Positions 23,807-33,900 of a DNA stretch of 59,000 nt are shown piece by piece. Made by a program: the position numbers and the translations under genes. Position 1 is the stretch's first letter, and each line of letters opens with the position of its first letter. The notes below the pieces were generated by a model. The model was given only the letters and a program-made list of their open reading frames with translations. It was not told the DNA's origin and did no database searches. The DNA is from Symsagittifera roscoffensis (lineage: Eukaryota > Xenacoelomorpha > Acoela > Convolutidae), in the NCBI RefSeq assembly GCF_963678635.1, contig NW_026971560.1, positions 1-59,000 on the forward strand, in the 5' to 3' direction.

Positions 23807-25495
23807 AGAGAGCCCTAGAAACAGGGACTAAAACTGAACGTTATATCTGGCAAGACTTTCGGCATGACGAAGGCAGGGACCAAAATAATGTCTATCATCT
23901 CAGTCGCAGGGCACCAGGTGGTCAAGAACCTGAGCGAGCCATCCGAGATTACACTGGTCCACCTGGACATCTATGCCGACTACCTGAAGGAGAAGGATCC
24001 CAAACTGGACTCCAGGGCAGTGCGAGCGCTGCTCACAACGGGAGGTCCGAGGCTGATGAAAGTGGACGGACATTATATCGATGTCCATGGCCCTTACCCG
24101 ATTCTGATGAATGTGGATGGCATCAATATCTACACGAAAGCTCACATAACTGATGCGAACGATCAGGTTGGCCGGATATACATTGGTCAAGAGGAGCTGA
24201 AGGTCAGACGAATCGGACACAACGCGATGCTCGAACAAGATGCTGTGCATATTGGTTGCGAGGCAGATCTGGCCGCACACGTCCTGGACGTGCAAGGCAG
24301 ACAACTTTCAGTAAAGGGACTGCTAGACACGGGAGCAGTAGTTAGTGTCATGCCAGTCAAAACTTGGACCGACATGGGTTTTGATAGGTCGGATCTCATA
24401 CCGACAAACATCAGGTTGGCAGCTGCCAATCAGGGAGCGATCTATGTCACCGGACGAACCCCGATCATCTCACTGCAGCTCGGAGGGAGACATCTTTGGA
24501 TGAGCTTCCTAGTAGTAGAGAATTTGGACGAATCCGACCAGTTCATCCTAGGAAGGGATTTCGTTCGCAACTTTGACGTCACGATTGATCTCAATGACGG
24601 ATTAATTAGGATCAAGGATCCTGAAAGAAAGTATGAGAAAAGACCCCTTAATAAGATCTTAATTAATCAGGCCAAGGTGCCGATTTTTCTGGATCGAAAA
24701 GTTAGATTAAAACCGAACCAAGCCGTAGTAGCAACGTTTAGGATGAGGAACTTGAATGAACTCAGTAATGACAGACAGGTGTGTCTGGTACCAAATCCAA
24801 ACAGTAAGAGCTCGGCTATTTTAGGAAGAAGCTTCTCACTCACTCAGAGCGGACTGTGTGTGAGTGTGTTATTGAACACAGAGGCAACAACAGTGACAAT
24901 ACAGAGGGGAAAGAAACTTGGCTACGCTTTGCCTCTGAACACAGACTTTCTGAGTGTGGAGAACTTGAAGAAGTTTGATGTAACTAAGTGTCCATTACAT
25001 GCGAACCAAGAATGTATAATGAAAAGAGTAATTGAATTGAAATCTTCTAGGAAATTGTTTTCAATGAAGTCGGAAACAGATGATGGGCTGTCTAGTTGTT
25101 CCAACTTTCCTGAGAGGCCGACGGAAGCAGAGTTAGCAGCGAATAGGCCTGTCCTACCTGAGATAGAGCATCTGAAGGGTAAAATATCTGACAAGGAACT
25201 AGATTCGCTCAGGGCGGTGCTAAATCGGAACGCAGACGTTTTTTCGAAACACAAGGCCGACATAGGTTGTTGCAATTTCGTAGAGCATGAGATTGAGATA
25301 GAAGAGGGCTCGGTACCTCATAGGGAAGGGGCGAGAAGAATGACCCCAAATAAATCAGAAGCGTGTAGGAAGGAAATCGAGATGTTAATGGAGTACGACA
25401 TGATCGAGCCGTCGAAGTCCCCATGGGCTTGTGGCGTGGTCATGGCGAAAAAAAAGGGGGACAACTCAGATTTTGTTGTGATTTCCGTTATCTGA
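23807..25495 (+). CDS. pol: Element A aspartic protease and pre-RT region
   Basis: Open from after the junction stops; first ATG at 23864 (543 codons to 25495). The retropepsin active site LLDTGAVVSVMP is near residue 155 of the ATG ORF, and the second conserved segment ILGRDFVRNFDV is near residue 228. About 130 residues upstream of the DTG are also conserved in elements B and C (IYADYL, SRAVRALLTTGG). The C-terminal part carries the gypsy pre-RT segment (DIGCCNFVEHEIE, EYDMIEPSKSPWACGVVM). The frame breaks at 25448-25460 in an A8G5 run, just before RT block LRFCCDFRYLN. A slippery heptamer A_AAA_AAG sits in frame there. Confidence 0.9.
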
Positions 25496-28400
25496 ACGCA
25501 GTGACTATAAAGGACGCATAACCGATTCCCCGCATCGATGAGAGCCTATCCAAGCTGGGAGACGCCAAGTTCTTCACGACGTTGGATTTGGGCTCAGCAT
25601 TCTGGCAGGTGCCGCTCAGAAAGCAAGATCGAGAGAAAACAGGTTTCGCGTGTGAGCTGGGACTGTTCCAGTGGAAAAGGATGCCATTCGGATTGTGCAA
25701 CGCGACGGCCACATTCCAGCGACTGATGGCCCAGGCACTCACGAGCGTCACAAAGAAATACGGGAATCTCATCATGTGTTATGTCGATGATGTCGTGATT
25801 GCAACACCAACCTTAGAAGACCACATCGAGAGGTTGGAAGAGGTGTTTTCTTGCATGAAGCAGGCGGGTCTGAAATGCAAACCCTCTAAGTGTGAAACCC
25901 TCAAGGATTCCATAAAGTATCTGGGCCGCCTGGTTGACAAACATGGAGTGAGACCAGATCCCGAAGCGGTTGAAGCGGTGCTGACCTGGAAGGCACCTAA
26001 AACAGATACACAGTTGATGAGTTTTCTGGGATTCGCCAACTATCATCGCGAGTTCATCAAGGGGTATGCTGACAAAATATACCCCATGCAGAAGTTGATG
26101 AGAAACAAGGGCAAAAAGTTCACCTGGACTGATGAGGCACAAGTCTCATTTGAAAACATCAAACGTGAACTTTGCGAGGCACCGGTCCTCGGCATGCCAA
26201 CGGAGAAGGGGATGTTCGTGCTGGACACGGATGCATCAGTGGTTGCGATATCAGGCATACTTCACCAAGAGCAGGAGTGGAACGGGAGAACGGTTCTTCG
26301 TCCGATAGCTTATGGAAGTAAAGTCCTGAGTGACACTGAGATGAAGTACGGCGCACCAAAAGCGGAGATGTTTGCTGTGATCACGTTCGTGGAAAAGTAC
26401 AGGGCCTACTTGGGGAGTGCTCCCTTCAAGTTACGTGTGGACAATCGTGCCCTTGCCTGGCTGAAAACCTATTCGATGGACCAAAGCTACATTGGTCGTT
26501 GGATCGTGCGCTTGGATGGATACCACATGATCATAGAACACCGCACCCGTGACAAGCACCAGAACGCAGATAGCCTCAGCAAAAAGACAGAATTTTATGA
26601 GCGCCTCGAAGAGAAGCAGGCTAACCAATCAGAGATCAAAGACGGGTTTTCCTTTCTGGACAAAGAAACCTATGATAAGCTGCCACTTACTAGGTGGTTA
26701 GACAAATCAGGACATCCTATACCTGGACACCCTGACCTTCCAGTGGAGACGGCCGCGGAGATAAAGCTTTTAGCCAGAGGCGAACCCGTTCCGTTGGATC
26801 TGCTAGTCCGATCCAACTTGGTACAGCAAGAACTGACCAGGCTGGGTATAAACAGCATCGCTTTATTGAATAAGACAGTGAACGTGGCGCCGGACGTCAT
26901 GGAAAAACTCCGTGACTTGTTGGATAGGGAAGTGGATAGGCATGATCGTGAATGGATGGAGACCATGCAGAGGTTGACTGTCACCGAGAGAACAGAGAAG
27001 AGGCCAGTGTCCATTCGCAGCCGAGGCGTTGAACGGGATTGCAGGTCGATCGTCAACCAGCTGGTGACCTCGATGCCGAAAGAAGTCTTGTTCAGGACTT
27101 CGTTCACTGAACATGGAACATTGAATCAGAACCAAGCTACTGAGGAAGTCAGGATCAGGTCGAAATCTAGCTTCACGAGGAGGGTGCACTTCACGGATGC
27201 AAAAGAGGAATACGAGCCAAGCCCAGATTGTTCGTCTGTGGACGAGACAATGTCCGGGGAGTCTGACACCTTCGAGCCAGTCAAGGACGACTTGTCTGAA
27301 GAGTCAGACACCTTTGAGCCCGTGCAGGACAACTTGTCCGGGAAGAGGTTGACTAGACCACTTAGGGGCAGAATTTCGTCCGGGGAGTCGGGTTCAAAGC
27401 GACCAATGGACAGAGTTTTGTCCGGGGAGTCGAGAAACATCTCAAACCACTTGGAATATGATGTTGGAGAATCAGTCGACTCAAGTGTTGATTCGGGACC
27501 TCAGTCCGGGGACAACACGTCTGAAACAACTTCCAATTCCGACATGTCAGAGATTGCGATCCACTCCTTATTGGTAGACTGGAAGCAGCGTGGGCTGGAC
27601 CGAGAAATACATCAGGATCCAGACAGGGACAGATACACCTCAGATGAAGAGGGCACTGTGGTAGACAATGCCGCAGACGAGCTCGAACTGATAGCAGTTT
27701 CAAAACGCCCAATCAGATTGCTGCCACATGGTACGGTCGTCCGTACCAATCTGGAACCATCTGTGCAAGAAGCGACGCCTTTGAAAAAGATATGGTGTGT
27801 CAAGTTGATGGACGATGCTCATGCTCCGGAGATAATGAGTGGGCAAATGAACGTGGTGAAGACGTATTTGAAAGCCAGGTTCAGGCTGTCAGATCTCCTG
27901 AGGGCTCAACGAAATGATAGAATGACGAGCAGTCTGAAAAGATGGATCGAGAATGGAGCACCCGACAAGGGAGACTTGGAAGAAGACAGCTACAAAATCC
28001 TGAAGCAGTTTTACCTGAAGAGGAAAGACTTGTTGTACCTGAATAAGGACGGAATCGTGGCCTGTAAGCGCAAGGAGGAGGACAAGGTCCTTTATAAATA
28101 CAATTCAATCGTGTTACCTCAGTTGTACCAGACCGAATTGCTCTTTCGCTCACATGATCAGATGGGACATCAAGGTGTGGACAAAGTGTATAACAGGATA
28201 CAAAAACGATTCGAATGGCCGGGATTGAAGAAGGCTTGTGAGAAATGGATAGCCGCATGCCTGTCTTGTCAACAGGCAAAGGATCCCAGGAAACTGAGGT
28301 TCCCCCTACAGTCAATAGAATCGTCAGGTTTCAACGAAGTGGTGCAAATTGATCATCAGAAAATCTGCATGACAGCAACGGGCTATAATCAGGTGCTGGT

Positions 28401-28764
28401 AATGATCGACCATTTTACGAAGTATGCGGAGGCAGCACCCTGCATGACAGCATCGGCAGAAGAAACATGCGATCATTTGATAAACGTGTGGATAGCAAGG
28501 CATGGCTGCCCCATCACGTTCCAATCGGACAATGGCAAAGCATTCGTAGGTGATCTCACGAAAGAGTTAATGAAAAGGTCGCAGGTAGCGCAGGCCCACT
28601 CGACCACTTATCACCCGCAAACGAATGGCCTAGTCGAGAGGCAGAATCGCACACTGGTATCCATGTTGAGAGTCTACTGCTCACGCTACATGGATGACTG
28701 GGACAAGCACTTACCGCAAGTGATGGGTGCTTACAACAGCACGGAGCATTCACCACGGGAATAA
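25496..28764 (+). CDS. pol: Element A RT, RNase H, linker and integrase
   Basis: After the -1 break the pol frame continues from about 25460, has one TAA at 25518-25520, then is open to 28764 (1060 codons from 25582). In order: RT motif A LDLGSAFWQ, MPFGLCNATATFQ, CYVDDVV (about residue 66); RNase H with LDTDAS (about 214), RVDNRALAWL and a closing NADSLSKK; an acidic linker with repeated LSGES-type units (about 555-620); integrase zinc finger H-x4-H...CLSC (856-895), then catalytic Asp in VVQIDH, Asp in QSDNGKAF and Glu in NGLVERQN. The frame is lost again at about 28750 by one missing base. Key residues are all present; the lesions are the stop and the frame breaks. Confidence 0.93.
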
Positions 28765-30500
28765 GCCCACATATGATGCTGACGGGTCATGAAAAAGCAC
28801 TCCCGTTGACGTTCTTCTACCCTGAATATGAAGGGAAGAGGACAGCACCGCAAACGTACGTGCGGGACGTTATTAGAAGACAACAGGACCTCAATGACTT
28901 ATGCAGGAGGAATACGCAACAGGCGCAGATTAGACTAAAAAGGAGGTTTGATAAGAGGACAGCCGATGCAAAAGCCTATTCAGTTGGCGATTACGTCTGG
29001 GTGTTCCAGGAAGTGGTTCCACCAAAAGGAACCAAGAAACTATTAAAGAAATGGCGTGGTCCGTTTCAGATAACAGAGGTGCATCAAGGAGGTCGTTTTT
29101 ATCGGCTGAGCACAGGAAGAGCGGCTCATTACGAGAATATCAAACCACACAACGCCTCGTCCGAGGATTGGTGCATCCCAGCGGACATGCAAGAGGGAGA
29201 CTATTTAATAGTGGATCCTGCTTGTGAAGTGAATGAAAGGGGTACCCGCGACAAGAACGACGGGAATGAGGTGGTGGACGATTGCGATCTACCACTGGAT
29301 CTCGAGTTGACTGAGCGAGTAGAGGTGGACGATGAAACTCTACCCTATGCCGAAGAAGACTGGGATTGCCCGGAACAAACCGAAATTGACAAAGGAATAC
29401 AGCCTGAATTTCCGCTCACTATGGAGACACGCCAAAGTAAGAGAGGAAGAAACCAGAAGAAATACAATCCGTATGGCGAGGACTTCGTTGTAGACCGGAT
29501 AGTAGTGAGTGATGTCATAGACTCGCTGGTGGGGCTGGACGAAGTAGAGATGCTAGAAGAAATCGACCTTGTGAACGATATGGATCAAGATTGGATCGAC
29601 GATCGATCAGAACCGGAAGTGGAGTTCGAACCAGAAACGGAACAGACTCATGAGCAAGAACTAACAAACTTGCGCGTGCTCGAATGGCTCCATGATCTGC
29701 CGACAGATCCAAAAGAGACGATCCTGACGATTCAGGACGTCGATAGGGACGGCGTCAAATACATCAGTCATGATAATACCGAGTCCAACTGGGTCGCCCC
29801 AGATGGCCCTCTACGTGTTCCACAATCCAACCTCGGTCTCCTAGACTTTGGGCGATCGACGGGGACGTCGATGGATATTTTTGTCCGGGGAGTGGGGGTA
29901 GGACTCACCCACACCGAAAATCTCATGATAAAAAAATTGAAATCGGCAAGGGAAACCGGAGAACTAGAGACAGAGGGCGAGAATGCTAAGAAACCACCTT
30001 TTGGACGAATCTTTGAATCGTATTTTGATCTACCGAACCATTATTCGAACAATATCGTTATAACGGACAGCGATTTCATACTCACGGAACGCACGTGCGC
30101 CATAGCGATAACGGCGGACGTAAGCTTCAAAACAGCACTAGCGGCCGACTTTAAAAGAGAGTACAAGAATATCGAGTTGTTGTGGAAACAGAGGCCGGGT
30201 GTAGGAGGGATGATAGCGTTGCCCCCTGTTGCATCACAGATACCAGGGAAATATTTGTGTTTTTTGGTCACGAAAGCTACTGATAGGCAACACGTGAATC
30301 CGGAGAGCTTGGTATTGGCCTTGACTCGACTTAGGGATTTCCTGGTTGAGAGAGGTGTGACCTCTCTCTCGTTGCCAGTTTATGATCCCAATAGAGGGAA
30401 GCTACACCCGAGAGAGTTGTACGCTCTTGTGCATGTGATATTTTTAGAGACTGACATAGAGGTTTACTTACATAAAAAATACTATCTGAGTATATGCTAA
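28765..30500 (+). CDS. pol: Element A integrase C-terminus plus macro-like domain
   Basis: This frame continues the integrase; the ATG at 28773 (575 codons) is internal to the ancestral polyprotein. Residues about 70-125 are the gypsy GPF/Y module (KLLKKWRGPFQITEV). An acidic stretch follows (150-340). The last 200 residues hold SDFILTERTCAIAITADVSF, a basic ADFKREY helix, GKYLCFLVTK, a PESLVLALTRLRDFLVERG helix, VTSLSLPVYD and a final LETDIEVYLH strand. That order matches the TARG1/OARD1-like ADP-ribose macro fold, with the usual GCGLD loop replaced by YDPNRGKL. Element B conserves the domain. Function is inferred from pattern only; activity is uncertain. Confidence 0.75.
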
Positions 30501-30687
30501 GAATTGCGCTTGGCGATAAGTGGTTTTTATTAAGTTATTCGATAGGAATTAGAGTCAAGTTTTAGATTAGGTTAGGTCTTAGGTACAGTATTAGGGATTA
30601 GGTTTTTATGCGATAGTATAGGTGTGTGATGTTTATGTGTTTGTGTTATGTTATTGTTATGATATGTTTTATGTTAGTGTCATAAAA

Positions 30688-30707
30688 GACCTGGGGCACC
30701 CCAGGTC
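30688..30707 (+). promoter_or_regulatory. Perfect hairpin, 9-bp stem
   Basis: GACCTGGGG, two-base loop CA, CCCCAGGTC. GC-rich and perfect, in the gap before ORF4. Confidence 0.6.
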
Positions 30708-30749
30708 ATCAAGGTGACAGCGCACATTCGTGCTACTCTGACAAAGGTG

Positions 30750-30768
30750 AAGGTGGACGATCCACCTT
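30750..30768 (+). promoter_or_regulatory. Perfect hairpin, 8-bp stem
   Basis: AAGGTGGA, loop CGA, TCCACCTT; 42 bp after the previous hairpin and about 200 bp before the ORF4 ATG. Confidence 0.55.
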
Positions 30769-30965
30769 GGTGCTAAAATTTTAAATCAGAATTGAAAAAG
30801 AGAATTTCAATGGAGAGTTTTAGAGAATTGATTGATGTTGCATCCTAAAATGATGGTTCTAAGTCGCGACCTGTTTTTTAGATCTTGATTGATCGAAAAT
30901 TGTTTACTGAACACTGAATCAGAAGAGACAGAAAGAGATTACACGAAGAATCAACACGAAAAGAA

Positions 30966-33900
30966 ATGGGAGACACTAACGAACTCATGGAATTCCTCTC
31001 AGCGAGTCTAGGAGCGACTCTAGACGAGATTAATCAGCGGCTGATCGATTGTGATTTTACACGAGAAGACCAGGGGTTGGCGATGTTTGTGGTCGCACTC
31101 CTCAATGCACTGGGAAGAGAGGGTCGAGGGAATCACCCTACGGAAGTCGTGTTGATGTTGGCCTTCGGTGAGTCCGGGACCGCCGAGAGAGGCCGAAACC
31201 GATTGATGAGATGGAGGCGCGGAGAAATGTCTGGCCACGACCTGGCTCGTGAGCCGGGACTAGGTGAGCAAAGGGACCACCGGCTAGGTGAGATGCCCTT
31301 ACCCGCCCAACCTGCGCAGCCACTAATTGGAGCGAAGAGACAGCGTGATGGGCCAGGCCCGTCACACTCGGTCGACTCTCCAACAGCTGCTCCTCCCCTG
31401 AAGAGAGTGAGCGAGATAGAGATCCAGACGTCGGAAACGATTGAGACACTGGAGAAGAAGGAGAGGGATCAGAGTGAGCTGTGTGCCAAACTTCAGGAGT
31501 ACAGGACCATAGCTCGGGAGAGAGACGAATGGAAAAAGAAATTCGAAGATCTGCAGGTGGCCTACAAGGAGGATGAGATAAAGCACCTGAAGGAGCTGTA
31601 TATGGCGAAGGTGAGCCAAGCGTCACCGGAAATCCTGGCGAGCATGAGACCCTCGGAGGGATCTAACGACACACGCCCCAGGACAACAGCGCAGGAGCTG
31701 TGCGCATCGAGAGGACCTGAGGTTCTGGATTTGCGTGCATCAAGGGGGCCCGAGGCTCCTCAGCAGACGCGACCGTCTGCTTCGAATCAAAGGTTCACGA
31801 TACCAGACCCTTCGGACACCTATCTAGCTCCTCAATTCCAGGAATCATTTAACCAAGTGGCCAGGGCCGCAATGGATGAAATCAACAGAGGCACTGAGCG
31901 GACACTGGCTAGGATCGTTCCTTCCCAGCGTCGTGATCATTCATCAGATGGCTCTGAGCGAGCAACCCGCACGATAGCGTGCTCTGCGCCTGGTGGAGTC
32001 TTTGAGAAGTCTCGCGTGGTAGATATCAGGAAGAATCTGATGACACGTCATCAGTTCACGCAAGTGCCAGCCGAGCATCCTCGAGCCTGCTTGAATGACA
32101 TGAGCTGGAACCCCGCCACGAGCGACCAAGTGATTCCCCCAGGGAGTCGCCATTTGATCATTGGAGACAGTCTGGTGAGAGATCTGAATGAGATCTTCGT
32201 CTATGGTCAGACCACCACTCTGTCCTTTGGAGGAGCCTCAGTGGCTCAGGTTATCAAAATGATGGAGTTCCAGGGCGAGGATCATCTGGATACGTTAATA
32301 ATAATGCTGGGGACTAATGACGTCTCGAGAGCCCCCGTAACTCCAGAGAACAAGTGGGAACCTCTATTGGTGTGTCTATTGAACGAATTGAAAGAAAAGT
32401 ATAGACCCAAGCTCGTGATCCTGTGTACGATACCACTGAATCCTTTGGTGGGCACTATAGCTGCAGATTTCATGAATGGCAACGTGACGCGGTGGAATGA
32501 AATGACCCGCAGTCTGGTGAGAAACAATCCTGGCGAGTTGCGACTCCTGGATCTTGAAAATATGCTACGCATGACTGATCACATCGAGCTCACCAGAGAT
32601 GGAGTGCACTTCAATAGCCAACGAGGGAGGCATTGGATTAACGATGTGTTTCAGACGCAGTTGAGAGAAGTGGAGCAAGAGTCGAGGGCGACCGGTTCTT
32701 TGGCTCGGACCAATTTGACCGGAGGGAGTAGAATAAGGGCAACCGTGCCCGAATCCCTCGCCAACCGCCTAGGGCCCTTGGCAACGGAGACGGTTGGGGC
32801 CGTAGCCGTCGCTCCGAGCTCAAACGTGAGAGACAGGCTGGGGACTGCTCCTCCTCCCAGGCCGCAATCGATTGGAAGCCGACTCGGCAGATCGGTGGAA
32901 CAGAATAACAGGAATAACTCCCAGACCGCGTCTAGGAGGAACGATTCGCCTGCCACGACAACTCCTGCTTCGACGGCAGGACCGTCTACAAGTACCGTGC
33001 CAGCGGAGGGAATTGAATCTGGCAGCAGGTTGCTTTGGAATAGATCAGATCCCAGCCATTGGGGTCAGTATAAGACGGACATGTCGGCGAAGTTGAATAT
33101 GAATACCCTGACGTGTAGGGAAGATGCGATGAGAATGACTGGCGGTGAAAGTCCCACAGTGTCGCGACTTTATCGGATACCGGGCGTGGATTGGCTACTA
33201 GCAGAGCAGGAGAAGTTCAGCTCCTCGACCTCACTCCGACATGCGGACTTGGATGGATTGCCTCATGACAATACCTTTGGACCTCTAAACACCCGGTCGC
33301 TCACCGACGTTCGAGATAGGACCCGGGAAAGGACACCACCTGTGCGCAAAGGCAAGTTCCAGACGGAGAACAAGCCCAACAACAAACATCACAAGATGTA
33401 CAGACAATTCGCTAAACCACCCGGTCAGACGCCGGGCGAGTATTCGAGGGATTACCCCCGAACCACAACAGTGGTTGGAGACGATAAGAGATATGGGAAC
33501 CTGAAGGCCCCAATAGGCGATGGCCTTTTTGCAGCTTATGATCCCTTGGACATGAAGGCTGCCAAGTATCTGGTTGTGGCCGGCTCCGATTATCTCTATA
33601 CACCCCGTTCTCTATTCTGGCCCGATGTGATTTTCTTAACGGCGCCTAAACTGGACTGGGGACAGGCGATAGGCATGATGATAAGTGTACGGAGAGTGGT
33701 CAGCATGGAGCCGCAGGTGATAGTGGTTGCAGGCTCGAATGATCATCTACAAAGCAGAGGCTTATTGTCACGTCTGACGGATGGATCGATCCCGAGTAAC
33801 GAAGTTATAGGGGAAGCGATAATGACACTGCTCTCGGCGATGGCCGAGGTAGAGGCAGCAGCAAGACAACGTTTCACCATGAATGTGGTGAAGGTGATCT

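Larger units (their letters stand above)
30501..30965 (+). other. Element A ORF3-ORF4 intergenic region
   Basis: 465 bp without an ORF. It is T-rich in the first half and holds two perfect hairpins at 30688-30707 and 30750-30768. It is the only sizeable gap between the pol and ORF4 blocks, so ORF4 needs its own promoter, a spliced or subgenomic RNA, or internal initiation. The sequence does not say which. Confidence 0.7.
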
